Assembly (NCBI GenBank): GCA_040902305.1
Contig: JBBDXN010000106.1
Span: forward strand, 37,575-101,574
Source: CAMLFJ01 sp040902305
GTDB lineage: Bacteria; Methylomirabilota; Methylomirabilia; Rokubacteriales; CSP1-6
Direction: 5' to 3'
DNA: 64,000 nt
The position numbers were made by a program, and so were the translations under genes. Below, piece by piece: positions 41,766-50,240 of the stretch. Numbering within the stretch: position 1 is the first letter of the stretch; each line of letters starts with the position of its first letter. The notes below the pieces were generated by a model. It was not told the origin of the DNA. It ran no database searches and was given only the letters and a program-made list of their open reading frames with translations.

Positions 41766-43304
41766 ATGCTCGAGCAGGCCTGGGCGGTCTGGCGCCGCCG
41801 GAAGTGGCTGGCGATCCTCGTCCTCGTCGTGCCGTTGACGGCCGCCGCGAGCATCGTCACCTTCGCCCCGAACGTCTATCAGTCGACGGCCACGGTGCTC
41901 GTCGACCGCCAGCAAGTCCCGGAAGCCTTCGTTCGCTCCACCGTGACCAGCCAGCTCGAGATCCGCCTTCGCTCGATCAGCCAGGAGATCCTCAGCCGGG
42001 CCCGCCTGGATGCGATCATCAGTCGCTTCGGCCTCTACGCGAAACTGCGGACGCAGCAGTCTCCCGAGGCCATCATCGAGCGCATGCGCGGCGACATCCG
42101 CCTCGACCTCAAAGGCAGCGATCCGCGACGCCGGGACTCGACGGTTGCGTTCGCCATCAGCTATCGGGGGCCCGATCCGGACACGGTCGCGCAGGTCACG
42201 AACGCGCTGGCCTTCTCCTATGTCGAGGAGAACCTCAAGGCTCGCGAGCGGCAGGCCACCGGGACCGCAGAATTTCTCAAGCGCCAGCTTCAAGAGACGC
42301 GGCAACGTCTCGACGAGCAGGAGCGGCGGGTAAGTGAGTTCAAGCGGCGAAACCTCGGTGAGCTGCCCCAGCAGATGCAGACGAGCCTCGGCATCATCGA
42401 CCGGCTCGACACGCAGCTACGCCTGAACATCGACAGCCAGACCCGTCTGGGCGAGCGGCGCGAGGCGCTCGCGAAGCGCGGGCCCCAGATGCCGACCGTC
42501 TCCGACGATCACCTGGCGAGCAACGGCGACAGGCGCGCGCTGGCCCCGGACTCACCCGGCGAGGCCCTCGCGCGGTTGCAGCAGGAATTGCGGCAGCTCC
42601 GCATCCGCTATACCGACAAGCATCCCGACGTGGTGCGTATGCGCCTCGCGATCGCCGAGCTTGAGAAGGAGCTGAGGGAATCGCCCCCGCCGGCCGTCGT
42701 GGCGACGCGAGCAGGGCGGCCAGTCTCCCGGCAGGCGGAAGACGAGATCGACGCCGAGCTCCGGGCGCTCAAGGCGGAGGAGAAGCGCCTGCGTGACTCC
42801 ATCGCCACCTACGTCAGCCGGGTGCAGAACACGCCGAGGCTGGAGCAGGAGCTCACGGACATCTCGCGCGACTACGAATCCACCAAGGAGCTGTACGCCT
42901 CGCTCTCCAAGCGCCACGAGGAAGCCGAGCTGTCGGAGAGCATGGAGCAGCGCCAGAAGGGCGAGCAATTCCGCATCCTCGACCCGGCCCTGCCCTCGGC
43001 CGTGCCGGCGGCGCCGAATCGCCGCCGCCTGCTGCTTATCGCGGGTGCCCTGTCACTCGGGCTGGCCGTCGGCGCAGTGGTCCTGGCCGAAGCGCTCGAC
43101 ACATCCTTTCATAGCCGCGCGGCCCTCCGCGGCTTCACGACCGCGCGGGTCATCGGCCTCCCGCGCATCGTCCTCGCCGCCGATACGCGCCGACACCGCT
43201 GGCGGCTCTGCCTCGGCGCGACCGGGACCGCCCTGGTCCTCGTGCTCATCGTGGGTCTCTCGTACTACCTCATGCACGGCAACGACCGCCTCGTCCGATG
43301 GTGA
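41766..43304 (+). CDS. Wzz/GNVR exopolysaccharide chain-length determinant
   Basis: This 512-residue inner-membrane protein has one helix near residue 15 (KWLAILVLVVPLTAAAS), a long periplasmic coiled coil with ARLQQELRQLRIRYTDKHPD, and a second helix region near residue 420 (LLLIAGALSLGLAVGAVVL) plus a third at the C-terminus. Chain-length proteins of this type set polymer size and pair with BY-kinases. The ribosome site before the ATG is weak, and the frame is open upstream to 41679, so a non-standard earlier start cannot be excluded. Confidence 0.85.
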   Translation: MLEQAWAVWRRRKWLAILVLVVPLTAAASIVTFAPNVYQSTATVLVDRQQVPEAFVRSTVTSQLEIRLRSISQEILSRARLDAIISRFGLYAKLRTQQSPEAIIERMRGDIRLDLKGSDPRRRDSTVAFAISYRGPDPDTVAQVTNALAFSYVEENLKARERQATGTAEFLKRQLQETRQRLDEQERRVSEFKRRNLGELPQQMQTSLGIIDRLDTQLRLNIDSQTRLGERREALAKRGPQMPTVSDDHLASNGDRRALAPDSPGEALARLQQELRQLRIRYTDKHPDVVRMRLAIAELEKELRESPPPAVVATRAGRPVSRQAEDEIDAELRALKAEEKRLRDSIATYVSRVQNTPRLEQELTDISRDYESTKELYASLSKRHEEAELSESMEQRQKGEQFRILDPALPSAVPAAPNRRRLLLIAGALSLGLAVGAVVLAEALDTSFHSRAALRGFTTARVIGLPRIVLAADTRRHRWRLCLGATGTALVLVLIVGLSYYLMHGNDRLVRW

Positions 43305-43311
43305 TGACTCC

Positions 43312-44649
43312 ATGTACCTGAGCTTCTACGGTCTGACCGAGAAGCCGTTCGCCTCGACGCCGGACCCTCGGTTCCTGTATCTCACCCCGGGCCATCGGGA
43401 AGCGCTCGCACACCTCACGTACGCCATCCAGGACAACACTGGCTTCCTGGTGCTCACGGGAGAGGTCGGTACCGGGAAGACCAGCCTCCTCAAGGCGCTC
43501 TTGACGCAGCTCGACGGTAGTACCACCGTCGCGTTCATCGTGAATTCCGCGCTATCCTTCGATGGACTCCTCGAGTACATGCTCGAAGAGTTCGGTATCC
43601 CGACCCCCGGAGCGTCACGGGCCCAGCGCTTCGTCGCGCTCCAGCGCTTTCTGATCGAGCGAACGCGTGCCGGTCAGAACGTCGCGTTGATTCTCGACGA
43701 GGCACAGCACCTGGATCCGGACACCCTCGAGCAGATCCGCCTGCTCTCGAACTTCGAGACCCCGACGCAGAAGCGCCTCCAGATCTTGCTTGTCGGCCAG
43801 CCCGAGCTCAAGGCGAAGCTGGCGCTCTCCGAGCTCCGTCAGCTCCAGCAGCGCATTACCCTGCGCGCGGTCATCCCACCTCTCTCGTCGCAAGAGGTCG
43901 GCCAGTACATCCGCCGGCGGCTCCAGACCGCCGGCGCGCGCGATCTCGACCTCTTCACGCAGCGTGCGATCGCCCGCATCGCCGCCTATGCCGGCGGCAT
44001 CCCGCGGATCGTGAACATGGTCTGCGAGCACGGGCTCCTCATCGGCTACGCGCACCAGAAACGCCGTCTGGGTGAGCCAGTTGCCGAGCGGGCGATACGG
44101 TACCTCGAAGACGGCGCGGAACCGTGGAAGGCGCGCCCCGGTGTCAACGGGCGCCGCTGGCTGCCCCGCCGGCGAAGTAACCGCCTTCTCAGGATCGGGA
44201 TTGGGGTCGTGAGCCTGGTCGCCCTCGTCACGACGATGCTGCTCCTGTGGCCGCACGAGTGGCCGGGCCAACGCCTTTTCGGCGAGACCATTGGCCGGGT
44301 ACTGAAGGTCGGCGCGAGCCGGGCACAATCCGTGGAGGTGCTCGTCGAGAACGAGACAAGGCGTGCGACCCTGTTCGAGCCTCGCGTTACCGGTGCAGCG
44401 CTTGTTGATATCGGTGGCGGGCAGCCACAGGCAGTTCCCTCGCCAGAGCTGGTCTCCTCACCCAGGACGGCGCCGGCGCCGAGGCAAGCCTCTTCTCCGG
44501 CACCCGCTCGAAGGGCGGCGGCCACCCCGGCGCCGGCCCGCGCCGAGGAAGCGCCGGGGTCCCGCGAACCCCCACGGCCCCAGGATACGGACGCCCCGGA
44601 CCCCTCCGCGGTAATCAACTGGCTCTTGAGAGAAAGACATAGACCGTGA
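43312..44649 (+). CDS. ExeA/GspA-like AAA ATPase of the exopolysaccharide locus
   Basis: This 445-residue protein starts MYLSFYGLTEKPFASTPDP, the standard ExeA/XrtA-associated opening, followed by Walker A TGEVGTGKTS near residue 43, Walker B VALILDEAQHL near residue 121 and GGIPRIVNMVCEHGLLIGYA. A single helix near residue 305 (IGIGVVSLVALVTTMLLLW) and a Pro/Ala-rich periplasmic tail complete it. In other bacteria this protein type links envelope secretion to peptidoglycan or exopolysaccharide export. Confidence 0.87.
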   Translation: MYLSFYGLTEKPFASTPDPRFLYLTPGHREALAHLTYAIQDNTGFLVLTGEVGTGKTSLLKALLTQLDGSTTVAFIVNSALSFDGLLEYMLEEFGIPTPGASRAQRFVALQRFLIERTRAGQNVALILDEAQHLDPDTLEQIRLLSNFETPTQKRLQILLVGQPELKAKLALSELRQLQQRITLRAVIPPLSSQEVGQYIRRRLQTAGARDLDLFTQRAIARIAAYAGGIPRIVNMVCEHGLLIGYAHQKRRLGEPVAERAIRYLEDGAEPWKARPGVNGRRWLPRRRSNRLLRIGIGVVSLVALVTTMLLLWPHEWPGQRLFGETIGRVLKVGASRAQSVEVLVENETRRATLFEPRVTGAALVDIGGGQPQAVPSPELVSSPRTAPAPRQASSPAPARRAAATPAPARAEEAPGSREPPRPQDTDAPDPSAVINWLLRERHRP

Positions 44650-45503
44650 GCCACTTCTCCAAGATCCTGCAGCTCGCCGAGTACGAGCGCACGCGCCGAG
44701 AACAAGCGGGCCGTGCCCAAGACACCACGGATGCCGCTGGCACGGCGCCGCCCGCGCCGCGCGGCCGGGTGGTATCGCCAGCGTCGCCGAAATCCTTGGA
44801 CGCCGTCGAGGGACACCTGGTGAGCCTGCTGTCCCCAGCCTCCGGCCGGGCCGAGCCCTATCGGGTGGTTCGCCACCTGCTGGAGCAGCTCCACCGTACC
44901 GCCCAGCTGTCCGTCGTGGCGGTCTCGAGCGCCGTGATCGCCGAGGGCAAGACGACCACCGCGATCAACCTCGCCGGGGCTCTGGCCCAGGCCTCCGACG
45001 CGCGGGTCCTCCTGGTGGACGCGGACTTGCGGAGTTCATCGGTCGCGCACTACCTGGCGCTCGGGAGTGCGGGCCGCCGGGGACTCGTCGATGCGATCCT
45101 CGATCCCGGTCTCGGCCTCGACGACGTGGTGCGCCCGCGGCCCCCGTTCAATCTTGACGTCCTTCCGGCCGGCACCCTCCGGCCGGACCCGTACGAGGTG
45201 CTGAAGTCGCCCCGCCTGGGGGAGCTGCTGGACGAGGCGCGCCGCCGCTACGACTATGTCGTCCTGGACACCGCCCCGCTGGTGGCCGTCCCCGATTCCC
45301 GGCTGCTCAGCAAGTGGGTCGATGGCTTTCTCGTGGTCGTGGCGGCCCACCGGACGCCCCGCAAGCTGCTCGCGGAAACCCTGGATCTGATGGAGCCCGC
45401 CAAGCTCATCGCCCTCCTGTTCAATGGCGACGATGAGCTACCGCCGGGCTACGCCTATCCGACCTCCGTCAACGGTAGATCGCGGCGCTCGAAGCATGTT
45501 TGA
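44646..45503 (+). CDS. BY-kinase (CpsD/CapB-type tyrosine autokinase)
   Basis: This 285-residue cytoplasmic ATPase has Walker A' SSAVIAEGKTTTAINLAGAL near residue 99 and Walker A-associated VLLVDADLRSSSVAHYLALG near residue 121, then DYVVLDTAPLVAVPDSRLLS near residue 205. The usual tyrosine-rich C-terminal tail is short here, with few Tyr. It should work with the Wzz-like protein to control polymerisation. Its GTG overlaps the ATPase stop (GTGA), and its end overlaps the next gene by 8 bases. Confidence 0.88.
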   Translation: MSHFSKILQLAEYERTRREQAGRAQDTTDAAGTAPPAPRGRVVSPASPKSLDAVEGHLVSLLSPASGRAEPYRVVRHLLEQLHRTAQLSVVAVSSAVIAEGKTTTAINLAGALAQASDARVLLVDADLRSSSVAHYLALGSAGRRGLVDAILDPGLGLDDVVRPRPPFNLDVLPAGTLRPDPYEVLKSPRLGELLDEARRRYDYVVLDTAPLVAVPDSRLLSKWVDGFLVVVAAHRTPRKLLAETLDLMEPAKLIALLFNGDDELPPGYAYPTSVNGRSRRSKHV

Positions 45504-46908
45504 GGAGCGCTCCGAGGAGTTCCACCGCGTCACGACCCTGCTCGACCTCTGTACCACCATCGTCATGTTTCTGGCTGCGTCGTGGCTCCGGAACCTGCTG
45601 CTGGACGACGACCCTGTGGACACCCTGTCTCATATCGCTCTCCTTCCTTTCATCCTGGCGCTCTGGATGCTGTTTCTCGCGCTTTTTGGTGCGTACCGGA
45701 GTCCGCGAAACACTTCGCGCCTCGCGTACACCTGGGCGATCGCCCAGGCGGTGGCGGTCGGGCTGGCCACCTTGGTCACGATCCTGTTCGTCATGAAGAT
45801 CCAGTACGTGAGTCGCGCCGTCATGGTGATCTTCGCAGCCCTCGATTTCCTGTCGCTGGTGGCCATTCGACTCGGGGCCGTCTGGTACTTCCAGCGGTCG
45901 CTCAGACAAGGGGAGCGCTTCCGCAGGGTCTTGATCGTCGGCAGTGGCGCCCGGGCCCGCCGGCTGGCCGAGACGCTCCTCCAGCATTCGGAGTGGGGTA
46001 TCCGCATCGTCGGACACCTGGATCCGGACCCGACGCGCGTCGGCGACCGCGTTCTTCAATCCTCCGTGATCGGGACGGTCGGCGATATCAGCTCCGTCCT
46101 GAAGGGGAACGTGATCGACGAGGTCATCCTGGCCGTCCCGCGCGCGATGATCCCGGACGTCGACAAGATCGCGCAGGCCTGCGAGGAGGAGGGGGTCAAG
46201 CTCTGCCTGATGGCCGACGTCTTCGATGTCCACGCCGCGCGCACACGGCTGGTCGCGCTTGGACCCATCCCCCTGCTGACCCTCGAGCCCGTCGCGCAAG
46301 GGGAAGGGCAGCTCTTCGTCAAGCGGCTAATGGATCTCGCCTTCGCGGCCCTCATGGTCTTGCTGCTGCTCCCCGTGGTCGGCTTCATCGCCCTGGCCAT
46401 CAAGCTGGACTCGCCCGGGCCGATCTTCTTTGCTCAAGAGCGGGTCGGGCTCCACAAGCGCCGCTTCCGGATGCTGAAGTTCCGGACGATGGTGGCGGGG
46501 GCCGACCGGCTCCAGGCGCAGATCGAGCACTTGAACGAGGCCAAGGGGCCCATCTTCAAGATCGCCAATGACCCTCGGATCACGCGGGTGGGACGCGTCC
46601 TGCGGCGAAGCAGTCTCGATGAGCTGCCCCAGATCCTCCACGTGCTGACCGGCAAGATGAGCCTCGTCGGGCCGCGCCCCATGTCCCTCAGGGACGTGGA
46701 CCTCTTCGACCAGGGCATCCAGCGCAAGCGCTTCAGCGTGAAGCCGGGGCTCACCTGTCTATGGCAGATCTCCGGGCGGAGCGAGCTCCCGTTCTCCAAG
46801 TGGCTCGAGCTGGACCTCGACTACATCGAGCACTGGTCGCTGGGCCTGGACTTCAAGATCCTGTTCTGGACGCTACCCGCGGTGCTGAGCGGCAAGGGCG
46901 CGACGTAG
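45496..46908 (+). CDS. Polyprenyl-phosphate sugar transferase (initiating enzyme)
   Basis: This 470-residue protein has four to five N-terminal helices, a Rossmann-like middle with VLIVGSGARARRLAET near residue 158, and the sugar-transferase domain: RLMDLAFAALMVLLLLPVVG, DSPGPIFFAQERVGLHKRRF, then MLKFRTMV and LSLVGPRP-type segments (TGKMSLVGPRP). It transfers the first sugar-1-phosphate to undecaprenyl phosphate. I start it at the ATG 45496 that overlaps the kinase stop. Confidence 0.9.
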   Translation: MFEERSEEFHRVTTLLDLCTTIVMFLAASWLRNLLLDDDPVDTLSHIALLPFILALWMLFLALFGAYRSPRNTSRLAYTWAIAQAVAVGLATLVTILFVMKIQYVSRAVMVIFAALDFLSLVAIRLGAVWYFQRSLRQGERFRRVLIVGSGARARRLAETLLQHSEWGIRIVGHLDPDPTRVGDRVLQSSVIGTVGDISSVLKGNVIDEVILAVPRAMIPDVDKIAQACEEEGVKLCLMADVFDVHAARTRLVALGPIPLLTLEPVAQGEGQLFVKRLMDLAFAALMVLLLLPVVGFIALAIKLDSPGPIFFAQERVGLHKRRFRMLKFRTMVAGADRLQAQIEHLNEAKGPIFKIANDPRITRVGRVLRRSSLDELPQILHVLTGKMSLVGPRPMSLRDVDLFDQGIQRKRFSVKPGLTCLWQISGRSELPFSKWLELDLDYIEHWSLGLDFKILFWTLPAVLSGKGAT

Positions 46909-46915
46909 CTCTCCC

Positions 46916-48043
46916 ATGAGCCTTCCCGCCTCGTCCACCTCGAACGTGTGCCCGGTGGTCGGCCTCGTGGCCGAGCTGCGCGGTCTGGCCATCCAGGGGC
47001 TGACACGCATGTACCGGCCGGAGCAAGGGCTCTTCGCCTTCCGGATCAGGCGCCGGGGCGAGGGCCTCCTCTTGGAGGGCTCGAGTCATCGCTACACCGC
47101 AATCGCCCTCATCGGGCTGGCCGGCGAGGCTGAGGCGGTGCAGGCCTCGGTCCTCGCTGGCACCGGGGTGCGAGAGGCGTGCCCGCGTCTCGTCAGCGAG
47201 CTGGACGCGATCGAGAATCTCGGTGACGTTGCCCTTGTCCTCTGGGCCGCCTGCGCGGCCGGCTACCCGGAACGCCGCGCTGTGGCGGAGCGCCTGCTCG
47301 CCCTCCGGCCCGGCGAAGCGGCTCATCCGACCGTCGAGGTCGCGTGGACGCTGGCGGCGCTGTGTGCCGACGCCGACGCGCCGGTCGGGCCGCTTCGCAA
47401 CCGACTGGCGCGACGCCTGATCGCGTCGTTCGACCCCCATTCCGGCATGTTCCCTCACGACCTGGGCGGACGGGCCGGGGGCTTCCGCGGGCACGTCTCC
47501 TGCTTCGCCGACCTCGTGTACCCAATCTACGCCCTTGCGCGCTACGCCGATCTGTTCGGCGACGCGGAGGCGCGCGACGTCGCCCTGCGTTGCGCCGGGG
47601 CACTCTGTGCCCGTCAGGGTCCCGACGGGCAATGGTGGTGGCACTACGACCGGCGGACCGGAGATGTCATCGAACGCTACCCCGTCTACGCCATCCATCA
47701 GGACGCGATGGCCCCGATGGCGCTCCTGGCCATCGAGCGCGCCGCCGGCGTCGACCTGCGGGCTCCGATCGCGAAGGGGCTCATCTGGCTCGCGAACTCT
47801 CCGGAGCTCGGGGGGGGCTCGCTGATCGACGAGAGCGCGGGCCTGATCTGGCGGAAGGTAGCCCGACGCGAGCCTCGGAAGCTCTCCCGTTACGCGCAGG
47901 CGGCCGCGAGCCGCCTCCACCCCGCCTTCCGGACACCGGGCCTGGACACCCTCTTCCCGCCCCGCGCCGTGGACCACGAGGACCGTCCCTACCACCTGGG
48001 CTGGCTGCTCCACGCGTGGCCGGCGCGGCGAGCGACGCCATGA
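46916..48043 (+). CDS. Alpha/alpha-toroid-like protein of the exopolysaccharide locus
   Basis: This 375-residue soluble protein contains repeated helical hairpins, e.g. LFAFRIRRRGEG, HRYTAIALIGLAG, AYADLVYPIYALARYAD-like turns, and a conserved-looking QGPDGQWWWHYDRRTGDVIE with VYAIHQDAMAPMALLA, as in (alpha/alpha)6 barrels of glycan-active enzymes. It lies between the initiating transferase and the WecG-like gene, so it may modify or trim the polymer. No catalytic residues can be named. The next ATG overlaps its stop. Confidence 0.6.
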   Translation: MSLPASSTSNVCPVVGLVAELRGLAIQGLTRMYRPEQGLFAFRIRRRGEGLLLEGSSHRYTAIALIGLAGEAEAVQASVLAGTGVREACPRLVSELDAIENLGDVALVLWAACAAGYPERRAVAERLLALRPGEAAHPTVEVAWTLAALCADADAPVGPLRNRLARRLIASFDPHSGMFPHDLGGRAGGFRGHVSCFADLVYPIYALARYADLFGDAEARDVALRCAGALCARQGPDGQWWWHYDRRTGDVIERYPVYAIHQDAMAPMALLAIERAAGVDLRAPIAKGLIWLANSPELGGGSLIDESAGLIWRKVARREPRKLSRYAQAAASRLHPAFRTPGLDTLFPPRAVDHEDRPYHLGWLLHAWPARRATP

Positions 48044-48822
48044 ACACCTCGGCCACGCAGGGCACCAGGCAAGAGTTCCTCGGCGCCCCCATCGATGCCC
48101 TGACGATGGAGCAGGTGCTCGACCGGGTGGACAAGACCATCGTCGAGCGCGGCCGGCTCCAGATTGGCGTGGTCAACGCGGCCAAGCTGGTGCACATGCG
48201 GCGCGACCCGACGCTCCGGGCTGACGTTCTCTCCTGCGACCTGATCCTGGCGGACGGCGTGCCGGTCGTGTGGGCCAGCCGACTCCTCGGTCGTCCCCTG
48301 CCCGAGCGAGTCGCCGGGATCGACCTGATGCTCCAGATGCTCCACCGCAGCAACGAGGCCGGCTACCGGGTCTACTGCCTCGGCGCGAGCGAAGGCGTGC
48401 TGGCTGCCGCGGTGAGCCGGATGACCCGGGACTATCGGCGGGTCCGCCTGGTCGGCCACCACCACGGCTACTTCACCCCCGAGGAGGAGCCCGCCCTCGT
48501 CGCGGCCATCGCCGGTGCGCATCCGGACATCCTGCTGGTGGGCATCAGCTCGCCGAAGAAGGAGCGCTTTCTCGCCCAGTGGAGCGATCAACTCGGCGCC
48601 CGAGTATGCCATGGCGTCGGTGGCTCCTTCGACGTTCTCGCCGGAAAAGTTCGCCGAGCTCCCCCGAGCTGGCAGCGCCTCGGGCTCGAATGGCTCTATC
48701 GCGTCAAGCAGGAGCCGCGGCGTCTCTGGCGGCGCTACCTGGTTACCAACAGCATGTTCTGCGCGCTGATCTTCGCCGCGCTCGTGCGGCGCTTGCTGCC
48801 CCCGCGCCAGTCGATCACATGA
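48040..48822 (+). CDS. WecG/TagA/CpsF-family glycosyltransferase
   Basis: This 260-residue GT26-type transferase shows IGVVNAAKLVHMRRDPTLRA near residue 42, then CDLILADGVPVVWASRLLG with the catalytic-type Asp, RVYCLGASEGVL and SSPKKERFLAQWSDQL near residue 169. It adds the second sugar to the lipid-linked intermediate. It overlaps both neighbours by four bases (ATGA). Confidence 0.9.
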   Translation: MNTSATQGTRQEFLGAPIDALTMEQVLDRVDKTIVERGRLQIGVVNAAKLVHMRRDPTLRADVLSCDLILADGVPVVWASRLLGRPLPERVAGIDLMLQMLHRSNEAGYRVYCLGASEGVLAAAVSRMTRDYRRVRLVGHHHGYFTPEEEPALVAAIAGAHPDILLVGISSPKKERFLAQWSDQLGARVCHGVGGSFDVLAGKVRRAPPSWQRLGLEWLYRVKQEPRRLWRRYLVTNSMFCALIFAALVRRLLPPRQSIT

Positions 48823-50240
48823 TACGCCTCATCGCCATCATGAGCCTCTTTGCCACTATCGGAGTGGTCGCGTTCCGAAACTGGTACTACGCACTCTGCG
48901 GCCTCGCGGTCGCGACCGTTCTCACGCAGCACCCTGATATGCCCACGATGCTGTTCGGCATCCCAGGCATGAATCCGTGGAATGCTGCACTTGCATGTAT
49001 CCTCCTCGCCCGACTACTCCACATGCAACATGAACACGGCCGTGCTCCCACCGGTCCCTGGTTGAAGCTCTCCTTCGCTTCCTACGCCGGTCTCATTCTC
49101 GTCGCCGGGTTCGTGGGAGCACTCGATCACGCGGCCGTGAAGGGGGAAGCCGCCGCCCGACTCGACTTCAGAGGATTCCTCATCGACTGCATCATCAATC
49201 CGATGAAGTACCTGGTGCTCGGCGTCCTGTTCTACAGCGCCACAGTCACCCCGGCTCGCGTTCGCGCGGCAATCCTCGCGGCGACCGGTAGCGGCATCCT
49301 CTACGCCCTCCTGATGTTCAAGACCATCCACCTCCGCGTGTTCACGATCAATTTCGAAGATGCGCGCCGACTGACTGACAAGCTCGTCGGCCTCTACGCC
49401 ACGGACCTCGCTCAACTCTTCGCCTTCACGATCTGGGCCGCCGTTCTTGCAACGCCGCTTGTCCTCAACCGTTTGCTCCGTGCTGTATGGGTAACCTCGG
49501 CCATCGCGACTGCGCTCTGCTTTATCTCCTTGAAAGCCCGCGGCGCTTTCATCGCCTTTCTTTCAGCTGGGCTGGCGCTAGGTGTCCTGCGCTCCCGCAG
49601 GCTCCTCGTCCTGCTACCGCTTTGCGTCCTCGGCGCGATCTGGTGGGACCCGACCGTCGTCGACCGCACCCTGACCGGCGTCGGCAGCGAGTCGCACTTC
49701 GATGACACGGACCTCCATGACTGGGACGAGATTTCTGCTGGTCGCATCACCGGCTTGTGGCCCCCGACGATCAACCAGATCCTCAAGGCACCGGTCCTCG
49801 GGCATGGACGGTACGCGATTCTCCGCGAGGACGTGTACAACGCGATCGTGGCCTCGGAGGGATCCGTGCCGTCGCATCCGCACAACGCGTACCTCGAGAT
49901 CCTCCTGGATGCCGGCGTCGTTGGCCTCGCTGTCTGCACGCTCCTTCTCGCGACACTTACCGTGGCCTCGCTCAGCCTCATGCAGGCACATGACGCTCGC
50001 CTTGCAAGGGCTCTCGGCAGCATCACCTTCGTGGCAGTGGTCATCGTCGCCACATCCTCTCTCACGTCTCAGAGCTTCTACTTGACCCAAAGCATGGTCC
50101 CCTATGCCTGCTTCTTTGGGACCGCTCTTCGCGTGTGGACCGAGCGTCGACACGCTACCGCAACGGCGGCAGCGAGTCGGCATCAGCTTCATCATTTCAA
50201 CCATGCCACCGGCGCCTATTGGGGAGCGCCAACCCAATGA
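48819..50240 (+). CDS. O-antigen-ligase-like polymerase (Wzy-type)
   Basis: This 473-residue membrane protein with 10-12 helices has a large periplasmic loop before the C-terminus (SAGRITGLWPPTINQILKAP, then VPSHPHNAYLEILLDAGVVG), where the HNxYLE pattern is typical of O-antigen ligase/polymerase proteins. It should polymerise lipid-linked repeat units in the periplasm. The next gene starts on an overlapping ATG. Confidence 0.85.
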   Translation: MIRLIAIMSLFATIGVVAFRNWYYALCGLAVATVLTQHPDMPTMLFGIPGMNPWNAALACILLARLLHMQHEHGRAPTGPWLKLSFASYAGLILVAGFVGALDHAAVKGEAAARLDFRGFLIDCIINPMKYLVLGVLFYSATVTPARVRAAILAATGSGILYALLMFKTIHLRVFTINFEDARRLTDKLVGLYATDLAQLFAFTIWAAVLATPLVLNRLLRAVWVTSAIATALCFISLKARGAFIAFLSAGLALGVLRSRRLLVLLPLCVLGAIWWDPTVVDRTLTGVGSESHFDDTDLHDWDEISAGRITGLWPPTINQILKAPVLGHGRYAILREDVYNAIVASEGSVPSHPHNAYLEILLDAGVVGLAVCTLLLATLTVASLSLMQAHDARLARALGSITFVAVVIVATSSLTSQSFYLTQSMVPYACFFGTALRVWTERRHATATAAASRHQLHHFNHATGAYWGAPTQ

